A stretch of 34,822 nucleotides of DNA from assembly GCA_902810705.1 (NCBI GenBank), contig CADDYU010000029.1, forward strand, positions 1 to 34,822. The letters are read 5' to 3'. The notes beneath the pieces are model-generated. The model was given only the letters and a program-made list of their open reading frames with translations, was not told where the DNA came from and did no database searches. Below are positions 1-7,108 of the stretch, piece after piece. Each line of letters starts with the position of its first letter. Within the stretch, counting starts at the first letter, position 1. The position numbers and the translations under genes were made by a program. This DNA is from Methylococcaceae bacterium (GTDB lineage Bacteria > Pseudomonadota > Gammaproteobacteria > Methylococcales > Methylococcaceae).

Positions 1-11
1 CGAATACCCCC

Positions 12-41
12 AACCCCTCGTCCCCCAACGAGGGGTTTTTT
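12..41 (+). terminator. Rho-independent terminator
   Basis: A perfect 9-bp stem (AACCCCTCG at 12-20 with CGAGGGGTT at 29-37) encloses an 8-base loop. The 3' arm runs into a T-rich tail (TTTTTTATT), which sets the direction as plus. It would end transcription of a gene lying to the left of the window and separates that gene from tatD/ycfH. Confidence 0.85.
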
Positions 42-89
42 ATTGTTAGAATAATGCTTATCGCTGATTCTTTTTGTAGATGACGCCTT

Positions 90-872
90 ATGTTTATAGA
101 TTCACACTGCCATCTTGACCGCCTCGACCTTACTCCTTATGAAGAGGATTTTTCCAGGTGCATGTTGGATACCTTCGAGCGCGGGATAGAGCATGTGCTT
201 TGCGTATCGTTAACTCTGGAAAAATACTTCCCGATGCGGGAGCTCGTTCAGGGATATGAAAATATTTCCTTATCGGTTGGCGTTCATCCCGACGAACGGG
301 ATTGCCTCGAGCCCACGTGCGACGAGCTGATTAACTTAGCGAAAGATTCTAAAGTCGTGGCGATTGGGGAGACAGGTCTGGACTATTACCGCTACAAGGA
401 CGGCTTAGTATGGCAGCAAGAACGATTCCGCCGCCATATTCAAGCCGGGAGAATAGTCCGAAAGCCACTTATAATCCACACTCGCCAGGCACGCGCAGAT
501 ACTCTGGAAATCTTGGCTCAAGAGGGCGCTAGCGAAGTCGGCGGAGTATTGCATTGCTTTACGGAAGATTGGGAGATGGCGAGCCAGGCTTTGGATTTAA
601 ACTTTTATATCTCATTTTCGGGAATTTTAACTTTTAAGAAGGCTGAACCTATTCAGGAGGTGGCAAAGAAAGTTCCTGAAGATCGTCTGCTGATCGAGAC
701 CGATTCGCCTTATTTGGCGCCCGTTCCTCACCGGGGAAAGCCCAATTATCCGTTTCATGTTTATCATGTTGCAGATTTTCTAGCGAAGCTCCGTGGGGTA
801 TCGCTAGAGCATATTGCAGAGATCACTGCTCAGAATTTCTATGCCCTGTTTTCTCCCAATAAAACTAATTAA
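90..872 (+). CDS. ycfH: TatD-family metal-dependent DNase (YcfH-like)
   Basis: This is a 260-residue TIM-barrel metal hydrolase of the TatD family, normal in length. The metal-site residues all appear in the right places: H6 and H8 in the N-terminal DSHCHLD motif, E94 in IGETGLDYY, H130 in IIHTR, H155 in HCF and D205 in ETDSPYLAP. Known family members are 3'-5' exodeoxyribonucleases acting on DNA in the cytoplasm. The sequence resembles the YcfH branch more than true TatD, and in many gammaproteobacteria ycfH follows holB and a PilZ gene, which would lie left of this window. The start is the first ATG giving the family's N-terminus, but the ribosome site is weak. The gene is A+T-rich compared with genes beyond 2.4 kb. 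It converges on uppP. Family assignment is firm; the choice of paralogue is less so. Confidence 0.9.
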   Translation: MFIDSHCHLDRLDLTPYEEDFSRCMLDTFERGIEHVLCVSLTLEKYFPMRELVQGYENISLSVGVHPDERDCLEPTCDELINLAKDSKVVAIGETGLDYYRYKDGLVWQQERFRRHIQAGRIVRKPLIIHTRQARADTLEILAQEGASEVGGVLHCFTEDWEMASQALDLNFYISFSGILTFKKAEPIQEVAKKVPEDRLLIETDSPYLAPVPHRGKPNYPFHVYHVADFLAKLRGVSLEHIAEITAQNFYALFSPNKTN

Positions 873-1059
873 TACCTGCTAATTATAAGGTACCTATTGT
901 TGGGTATTGGCCATATAAAAATTCCATAAAATTCACGTCTATCTTCCTAAAATTAGAACTTACCTTGATCCAGGCTGCTCGCTCATTAACTCGACGACGC
1001 CGGAAAAATCTGCCAACATTTTGTCTTATCGGAGATAAGGTAATTGAATATGGGATGGC

Positions 1060-1884
1060 TTAGTGGCTTGTCCAATCCACCAGCTCGAATTTCCAGGTCG
1101 CGAGAACTATAATCCCGAACACGATCCGGTACCAAGCAAATACCGTAAAGTCATGGTTGGAAATATATCTAAGCAGCCAACGAACACATAGGAAGGCAGA
1201 AAGAAAAGCGAAGACAAAGCCAACTGTCCACAAGCCTACATCGTCCACATTGAGCAACGCACGCTCCTTATAAACTTCATAGAGCGTGGCTATCATTAGA
1301 GTCGGAATGGCCAAAAAGAAAGAGAATTCCGTAGCTGCCTTGCGTGATAGTCCAAATAGCAAACCACCGATAATGGTCGCTCCGGAGCGAGAGGTGCCCG
1401 GAACCAAGGCGAAAGCCTGAGCAATACCTAGCTTTAAGGCATCCATGGCTTTCATATCATCGACATTCTCGACTTTAATTTTGTGAGGGCGCTTTTCCGC
1501 CCAAAGGATAATAAAAGCACCAATGATGAACGCTAATGCGACGGGTATGGGCTGGAACAAATGAGCTTTAATAGCTTTTCCGAAGGCAAGTCCCAATATC
1601 GCTAAAGGTAGGAAGGCGATAGAAATGTTAAGAACAAAACGTCGCGCTGATGCCGTGCGGTGAAGGCCCCCAAGTACTTGGCCGAGTTTTGTCCGATACT
1701 CCCAGCATACCGCTAATATAGCACCGGACTGAATGACAATCTCGAAGAGCTTTCCTCGCTCGTTGTTAAATTGTAGGAGATCGCCTACGAGAATAAGGTG
1801 CCCGGTGCTGGATACCGGCAAAAACTCCGTCAAGCCTTCCACAACCCCGAGAATCAAGGCATGCAACAATAATATAATATCCAT
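1060..1884 (-). CDS. uppP: Undecaprenyl-diphosphatase UppP (BacA)
   Basis: This integral membrane enzyme removes a phosphate from undecaprenyl diphosphate, recycling the lipid carrier for peptidoglycan and other envelope polymers; extra copies give bacitracin resistance. From the ATG at 1884 the protein has 274 residues, typical for the family. Both signature regions are present: [15 protein letters not shown] (residues 16-30) with its acidic and histidine residues, and PGTSRSGAT (162-170). Multiple hydrophobic segments fill the rest. An in-frame GTG at 1896 would add four residues, but the ATG gives the usual N-terminus, and neither has a clear Shine-Dalgarno sequence. The gene is A+T-rich like its convergent neighbour ycfH, unlike most of the window. 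All key motifs look intact. Confidence 0.95.
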   Translation of the reverse strand: MDIILLLHALILGVVEGLTEFLPVSSTGHLILVGDLLQFNNERGKLFEIVIQSGAILAVCWEYRTKLGQVLGGLHRTASARRFVLNISIAFLPLAILGLAFGKAIKAHLFQPIPVALAFIIGAFIILWAEKRPHKIKVENVDDMKAMDALKLGIAQAFALVPGTSRSGATIIGGLLFGLSRKAATEFSFFLAIPTLMIATLYEVYKERALLNVDDVGLWTVGFVFAFLSAFLCVRWLLRYISNHDFTVFAWYRIVFGIIVLATWKFELVDWTSH

Positions 1885-1896
1885 AGAATAGATCAC

Positions 1897-2365
1897 GATT
1901 GATATGGATGATATAGGATAACTATATTGCTTTTATCAAAGGTTATAGCATGATCTGCCTAGCTACTTCTAGAGCCTGGTTTTGCAGGTGTTAGGAAGAA
2001 TAAGCCAATCCACTCTAGAACAGATCAATGTCCATGAACACATCACTGTCACTCGGAAAAGCAGCGATGTCTAAATAGTGTACACCTTAATTTTAATATC
2101 ATTGATTTAAGATTCCGTTAACGTGTGGTTTTCTATCCTCCATCGAAAACCGGCTAACCTTTGAAAAATGGGATCCGAGGCGGCGCGAATAGATCTAAGA
2201 TCCTGTATAGATACCGCATTTTTGGTGCGAGGCCCACCAATTGGGGTATTCTTACCCCCACACGACGCCCTTAGATACGAGTACTATGCCTTTCCTGAAA
2301 CAGGCCGTTGTTTCACTTTGTCGATCCAATCTCTCTCAATATGGAGATTCTGTCCAGGTCTACAG
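1897..2365. other. Gene-free A+T-rich interval with two inverted repeats
   Basis: No convincing gene is seen between the divergent uppP and the TPR lipoprotein. A reading frame open from 2168 continues into the lipoprotein but lacks any recognisable N-terminal content. Two symmetrical elements are visible: GGGGTA-TTCT-TACCCC at 2243-2258, and TGAAACA-GGCCGT-TGTTTCA at 2296-2315, which lies 50 bases before the lipoprotein start. Either could be an operator or leader structure, but neither has a T-tract. A promoter could not be placed with confidence. Confidence 0.5.
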
Positions 2366-2884
2366 ATGATTAAATCCCGACATGGCCTATTTATCGCATT
2401 GCTGCTAATCCAAGCCGCCTGTGTCAACAGGCCTCCAACACGGCAAAAACCGCTCTTCGAGTCCTTGCCGGAACACGAGGAACCTTCGACTAGACCGGAG
2501 TCGCGGCGATCGCCGGTGCAACCGCGCTCCGAAACTTCGCGATCGGGAAATAGAGCTGCGGTGGCGGCGCCTCCCGCCATCATCGCCTTGCAAAGTGAAG
2601 CCGAAGCTAGCCTGGAGAGCGGTGATCTGGACAATGCCGCGGCGGCCTTGGAACGCGCCATCCGCATTCAGCCGCGCAACCCCGAACTCTGGCACGATTT
2701 GGCGGAGGTGCGCCTGAAACAAGAGCAGCCCGGCCTGGCCGAAGACCTCGCGAAGAAATCCAATCTGCACGCCAAGGGCAATGTCGAGCTGATCCGGGCC
2801 AACTGGGCCATCATCGCGGAAGCCCGGCGCCTCAAAGGCGACCTGGAAGGGGCCGAGGATGCCGAAGACAAGGCTGGTCACTAA
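2366..2884 (+). CDS. TPR-repeat outer-membrane-type lipoprotein
   Basis: A 172-residue protein starts at an ATG that gives a classical lipoprotein signal: MIKSR, a hydrophobic stretch, then the lipobox IQAAC with the lipidated cysteine at residue 19. The frame stays open upstream to 2168, but that extension would bury the signal peptide, so 2366 is preferred. A low-complexity Ser/Arg/Pro linker follows. Near the C-terminus lies a tetratricopeptide unit (SGDLDNAAAALERAIRIQP) and a partial second one. TPR lipoproteins usually scaffold envelope proteins; the partner here is unknown. The stop TAA (2882-2884) is followed without a gap by the GTG of the helicase gene, suggesting translational coupling. 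Confidence 0.78.
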   Translation: MIKSRHGLFIALLLIQAACVNRPPTRQKPLFESLPEHEEPSTRPESRRSPVQPRSETSRSGNRAAVAAPPAIIALQSEAEASLESGDLDNAAAALERAIRIQPRNPELWHDLAEVRLKQEQPGLAEDLAKKSNLHAKGNVELIRANWAIIAEARRLKGDLEGAEDAEDKAGH

Positions 2885-4813
2885 GTGCAGGACCTGACCG
2901 CCATCTTCGCACCGCAAGGTGTTTTAGCCGGACAGCTTCCCGGCTTCAAACCGCGCGGAGCGCAGCTGGAGATGGCCGTGGCGGTGGCCGAGACCATTCG
3001 GCAATCCGGCTGTCTGGTGGCGGAAGCGGGCACCGGCACCGGCAAGACGCTGGCTTATTTGGTTCCGGCGGTACTGTCCGGCAAGAAAACCATCGTGTCC
3101 ACGGCGACCAAGACCTTGCAGGACCAACTGTTCCGCAAGGACCTGCCACTGGTCCGCCGAGCCTTGAAGGGGCCGTTCCGACCGGTGCTGCTGAAGGGGC
3201 GCGGCAATTACCTTTGTCTGTATCGGCTGGAGAATGCGCTGGGCTTCAGGGCAGGCTACGGCGCGGCCGAGGCTCACGCGCTCGAGGCCCTGCAGCGCTG
3301 GGCCAGAAACACGAGTAGCGGCGATATCGCGGAGGCGGTCGATGTACCCGAATCCTCATCGCTCTGGCCCTCGGTGACCTCCACCGCGGACAACTGCCTG
3401 GGCCAAGATTGCCCCAGATATGGGGATTGTTTCTTGGCCAAGGCGCGTCGTGCCGCCCAAGAGGCGGACGTCCTGGTGATCAATCACCATCTGCTGTGGG
3501 CGGATTGGACCCTCAAAAACGATGGGTTCGGAGAAATTCTTCCCGCCGCCGAGCTGATCGTGATCGACGAGGCCCATCAGTTTCTCGAATCGGCCGCGCA
3601 GTTTCTTGGCCTGACCGTCAGCTCCCGCCAGTTGTCCGATCTGGCTCACGACATCGTGGTCGAGCGCTTCAAGCATGCCACCGACGTGCCCGAACTTCTC
3701 GCCGAGGCCGAACGCCTGGATCGGCTGGCGGCCGATTTGCGCCTTGCCTTGGGCGAGGAGTCTCGGCGCGACGCCTGGCACAGGGTGGCGGACGACCCTA
3801 TGGTGGCGGAAATCCTGATGGGCTTGCGGCGGCAACTCGGCGATCTGGCCGAGGCGCTGAAGAGTCTTGCGGTACGGAGCAAGGGCTTGGAGTCCTGCGC
3901 CAAGCGTTGCGCCGAGCTGAGTACGCGCTTGGCGAGCTTTCTCGTGGAAGAGGCGGGCGATACGGTGCGCTGGTTCGAAACCCGAAAGCGCGGCTTCGCC
4001 CTGAACCGCACGCCGCTTGCCATCGCCGAGGAATTCGCCAAGTTTCGTCAGGCGAGCAAGGCCGCCTGGATATTCGCCTCGGCCACCCTGACCGTTAGCG
4101 GCCGGTTCGATCATTTCATCGGCCAGCTCGGGCTCGCGGACGCCGAATGCCAAGCGTGGGATAGTCCCTTCGATTTCCGCCGCCAATCATTGCTGTTTTT
4201 ACCGGAGGGTATGCCCGATCCCGGCTCGGAAAGCTACACCCGGGCCGTGCTCCGGGCCGCCTTGCCGGTGCTCCGGGCCAGCCGCGGCCGGGCATTTTTG
4301 CTGTTCACCTCTCACCAAGCCTTGTTGGAAGCCGCCGCGCTATTGCCACGGATACTCGATTATCCTCTGTTCATTCAGGGTACCCAACCCAAATCCACGC
4401 TGCTGGAGTTATTCAAGCGGGCCGGCAACGGCGTTTTGCTCGGGACGGGAAGCTTTTGGGAGGGCGTGGACGTGTCGGGTCCAGCCCTGTCCTGCGTCAT
4501 CATCGACAAGCTTCCGTTCGCCTCGCCCAGCGATCCGGTGTTGAGCGCCCGGCTGGAAAGCCTGCGCAAAGCCGGGCAGAATCCTTTTCTCAACCATCAG
4601 CTCCCAGCCGCCATCATCGCTCTGAGGCAGGGGATCGGGCGGCTGATCCGCGATCCAACCGACCGGGGCGTTCTGATGGTATGCGATCCCCGTCTTCTCA
4701 GCCGCTCCTACGGCAAGCTGTTCTTGGACAGCTTGCCGGACATTCCGCGTAGTCGGTTATTGCAGGACGTGGAGCGTTTCTTCGCTCAGGAACCCGAGGC
4801 CATCGCCGTATGA
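2885..4813 (+). CDS. yoaA: ATP-dependent iron-sulfur DNA helicase, YoaA/DinG family
   Basis: This 642-residue superfamily 2 (XPD-like) helicase is close in length to E. coli YoaA. It has Walker A AGTGTGKT (48-55), four cysteines at about 111, 171, 176 and 182 placed to hold a 4Fe-4S cluster, DEAH (228-231), and C-terminal helicase motifs GSFWEGVDV and QGIGRLIR. Family members unwind 5'-3' and act in DNA repair and replication-blocking lesions; YoaA works with the polymerase III chi subunit in E. coli. Translation starts at GTG, placed directly after the upstream TAA stop. The end overlaps tsaB by ATGA. A yoaA-tsaB neighbourhood also exists in E. coli, which supports YoaA over DinG, although the two paralogues are hard to separate by eye. 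Confidence 0.9.
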   Translation: MQDLTAIFAPQGVLAGQLPGFKPRGAQLEMAVAVAETIRQSGCLVAEAGTGTGKTLAYLVPAVLSGKKTIVSTATKTLQDQLFRKDLPLVRRALKGPFRPVLLKGRGNYLCLYRLENALGFRAGYGAAEAHALEALQRWARNTSSGDIAEAVDVPESSSLWPSVTSTADNCLGQDCPRYGDCFLAKARRAAQEADVLVINHHLLWADWTLKNDGFGEILPAAELIVIDEAHQFLESAAQFLGLTVSSRQLSDLAHDIVVERFKHATDVPELLAEAERLDRLAADLRLALGEESRRDAWHRVADDPMVAEILMGLRRQLGDLAEALKSLAVRSKGLESCAKRCAELSTRLASFLVEEAGDTVRWFETRKRGFALNRTPLAIAEEFAKFRQASKAAWIFASATLTVSGRFDHFIGQLGLADAECQAWDSPFDFRRQSLLFLPEGMPDPGSESYTRAVLRAALPVLRASRGRAFLLFTSHQALLEAAALLPRILDYPLFIQGTQPKSTLLELFKRAGNGVLLGTGSFWEGVDVSGPALSCVIIDKLPFASPSDPVLSARLESLRKAGQNPFLNHQLPAAIIALRQGIGRLIRDPTDRGVLMVCDPRLLSRSYGKLFLDSLPDIPRSRLLQDVERFFAQEPEAIAV

Positions 4814-5499
4814 ATCTACTCGCCGTCGAAACCGCCACCGAAGCCTGTTCGGCCGCGCTCTTCAGCGGGGGCCGCATCATCGAGCGTTATCAGGTGGCCC
4901 CGCAGGAACACAACCGGTTGATTCTACCCATGATCGAGGCGGTGCTGGCCGAGGCCGGGCTTCAACTCGCCCAACTCGATGCGCTGGCCTTCGGCCGGGG
5001 CCCCGGCTCCTTCACGGGCGTCAGGATCGCGACCGGCGTCGTTCAGGGCATCGCGTTCGGCGCGGAGCTGCCGGTTGTTCCGGTCTCCACCCTGGCGGCC
5101 TTGGCTCAGGAGGCGTTGGACGAGATCGACGAGGAGTACGTCTATGCCTGCATCGACGCGCGGATGGGGGAGATTTATTGGGGCGTTTACCGAAGAGGCG
5201 AGACGGGCTTGGCCGAGTTGATAGGAGAGGAGGCCGTGCTTTCGGCAAGCGAGGTGCCGTTCCCCCAAGACAGCCACGGCGTGGGCACGGGCAGCGGCTG
5301 GGCTCGCTACGAAGCCCAACTGACGGAGCGCCTAGGTGAAAGGCTGGGAACGATTTTCACTGATCGATTTCCCCGCGCCGCGCTCACCGCGAGGCTGGGA
5401 GCGGAAGCCTTTCGTGAAGGTATTTCGGTCCCGCCGGAGCAGGCTCTACCGGTATATCTGCGCGATGATGTGGCCAAGAAGCCAGTGCCTCGCCGATAG
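4810..5499 (+). CDS. tsaB: tRNA t6A37 synthesis scaffold TsaB (YeaZ)
   Basis: TsaB is the non-catalytic partner that binds TsaD and TsaE in making N6-threonylcarbamoyladenosine at position 37 of ANN-decoding tRNAs in the cytoplasm. The 229-residue length is typical. The N-terminus (LLAVETATEACSAAL) and the FGRGPGSFTGVRI motif are diagnostic of the ASKHA-fold TsaB/TsaD superfamily, and the C-terminus ends in the common PVYLRDDVA. The ATG overlaps the helicase stop in an ATGA arrangement, so the two genes are very likely cotranslated. No missing residues or frame problems were seen. Confidence 0.95.
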   Translation: MNLLAVETATEACSAALFSGGRIIERYQVAPQEHNRLILPMIEAVLAEAGLQLAQLDALAFGRGPGSFTGVRIATGVVQGIAFGAELPVVPVSTLAALAQEALDEIDEEYVYACIDARMGEIYWGVYRRGETGLAELIGEEAVLSASEVPFPQDSHGVGTGSGWARYEAQLTERLGERLGTIFTDRFPRAALTARLGAEAFREGISVPPEQALPVYLRDDVAKKPVPRR

Positions 5500-5730
5500 C
5501 GAGAATTGTGTTTCGGAGGCACCGAGCTTGCTGCATCTTATCCGGAATTCGCCAGGCTTCCGCAACTCGAACCAAAAAGGCTGGTAGATCCTTAGCTTTA
5601 TTCTTCGCCGCGGGTCGGCACGCCAAGATAATGACCGGGCGAGAGGGAGAGGATGGAGGCACGGTGACAGTGCGGAAGGGAAGTCGCAAAAGCCTCAAGC
5701 CCCGCCGACCGATGGGGAAATTATCCGCGC

Positions 5731-6150
5731 TCAGGGAATTAAGTCATCCACGATATGGGAGGCTTCCTCACAGGCTGGCACGGTGTCGGCCAATGTCATT
5801 TCGGTCTGCAACCCCACGCTTTTGCCTGAGAGCGATTCGGAAACGGTTTCATTGAGGGGCTGGCAAGTTTCAATCATCTTGGCTTCGGCCGCGGACAGTT
5901 TCCTCGCCCCGCTTGGATCCTGCTCGCGCCGTTCTTCCGCAGCCTCGATCAACTCGTTCATCACTTGATTGTGATAACGGAATACGCGCTCCGCGTATTT
6001 CGCGAACTCTTCCTGGGTCATGGTCAGCTTCTTGCCTCCGGCGGTGCGCGTCGTGATCATAGCGCAGTTCATGAGTGATAGGACCATAGCGCCGTTTATC
6101 GCGAGCCGCCCCCACCCTGACGCCCGTTTCCCAAGTGATTTCATTGCCAT
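5731..6150 (-). CDS. Small putative lipoprotein of unknown function
   Basis: A 139-residue protein from the ATG at 6150, chosen because an AGGA sits about nine bases upstream; a longer frame from 6177 lacks such a site. The N-terminus is basic (MAMKSLGKR), followed by a hydrophobic stretch and LSLMNC, an atypical lipobox because the residue before cysteine is Asn, so lipidation at C29 is uncertain. The mature part is helical and charged, with an acidic run (LIEAAEERREQDP) and two further cysteines, which could form a disulfide in the periplasm. No family is recognised. It converges on tsaB across a 231-base gap with no evident gene. Confidence 0.6.
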   Translation of the reverse strand: MAMKSLGKRASGWGRLAINGAMVLSLMNCAMITTRTAGGKKLTMTQEEFAKYAERVFRYHNQVMNELIEAAEERREQDPSGARKLSAAEAKMIETCQPLNETVSESLSGKSVGLQTEMTLADTVPACEEASHIVDDLIP

Positions 6151-6515
6151 CTCAAAGTGTCCTGATGGGCCGATCAAACCGGCTCACACGATCTTAGCTG
6201 TTTTGTAATACGCCTTTTTCTATCACCTCCGAGTTCGTGCCGATTTGAGCGACGGAGGAGATCTCTCGGCTTCAGACGCGCCTGCGCTAGTGCGCATTGT
6301 CGCGGATTTTTCATTCCTTGTCGCCTTGTGAAACCGTGATGTGGGTGCCGACACGGCGGGCAAAATGACGTGGCCCGTCCTTGAAGCGTCATCACGACGT
6401 CAAATTACCTGACTACGCTGAATCTCAATATCGCCCAAAAGCGATGACACACACTCAATGGGTGGAAGGGGAGTGGGCTTAAACCAAGAATTTGATCCTT
6501 CAGGAGCTAAGGACC
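6151..6515. other. Gene-free interval
   Basis: No gene is supported between the divergent lipoprotein gene and the 65-residue orphan. Both promoters should lie here, but no hexamer pair convinces. The only structure noted is CCTCCG (6226-6231) facing CGGAGG (6253-6258) across 21 bases, which is probably insignificant. Confidence 0.4.
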
Positions 6516-6713
6516 ATGTACATTGAATCAATCATCAAGCTTATCGGACGCCGGCCGGTTTATCGAGTAGAGCGGATCACGGCGCCACCCCAAGACGGTC
6601 TCGAAGAGCACCTCGGACACTCCGAGCAGGGCGTGCCCGTGATGGACCAGGACGAGAGATATCGGCTGATGTCCGGCGCGGAAGACTGGGAGTCGGAGCA
6701 TGGCGTCTATTAA
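6516..6713 (+). CDS. Small 65-residue protein of unknown function
   Basis: A short gene starts at ATG 6516 with the purine-rich sequence CAGGAGCTAAGGACC just before it; AGGAG is about ten bases upstream, a credible ribosome site. The frame is open slightly further to a TTG at 6492, which is a poorer choice. The product begins MYIESIIKLIGRRPVYRVER and is rich in Glu/Asp in its second half (MDQDERYRL, DWESEHG). It has no signal peptide, transmembrane segment or cysteine. No family is recognised, so it could be a non-functional frame; the good ribosome site is the main support. Confidence 0.45.
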   Translation: MYIESIIKLIGRRPVYRVERITAPPQDGLEEHLGHSEQGVPVMDQDERYRLMSGAEDWESEHGVY

Positions 6714-7108
6714 TCAGTTAAAGCGCCATCTTTACCATCTTTATTAATGGATATCGGCCCGCTAAACACCTTACCATCGAGTTGTCGAGGGCGAGTTGTC
6801 GCCTCGGCAGCCATCTCTCTAGCGGCGACGAGTGTATAAAGGCCTGTGGAGGGCGGTGCTCGAGCGGGGAAATACCTGCCATCCGAAGCGTCGCCGCCGT
6901 GGCCTAAAATCGAATCGAGTCCGTCCCTGAACATGGAATAGGGAAGGCCCTTTCCGAAGTTTAATCATCCTCTGGGTCCGACCAGTTTCGGCCAAGTCGG
7001 ACCCCATCGCGCCCGCATGCAGCGGAGCGACGATGATGGTGAAAGGGATCGGATCGTCGAGGTGTGCGGGAAAACTACGCTCCCATCGGGAGTGTCGATC
7101 CCGCGGGT
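6714..7108. other. Gene-poor interval downstream of aas
   Basis: No supported gene was found. A minus-strand frame at 6710-6934 has no ribosome site or recognisable content and is not called. A near-tandem 9-base direct repeat GAGTTGTCG occurs twice around 6778-6800. No T-tailed terminator could be placed for aas or for the 6516 gene. Confidence 0.4.

Noticed and set aside
5508..5855. A 115-codon plus-strand frame after tsaB
   Set aside because: It is Arg/Ser/Pro-rich with no domain or ribosome site, and its second half is antisense to the lipoprotein gene at 5731-6150.
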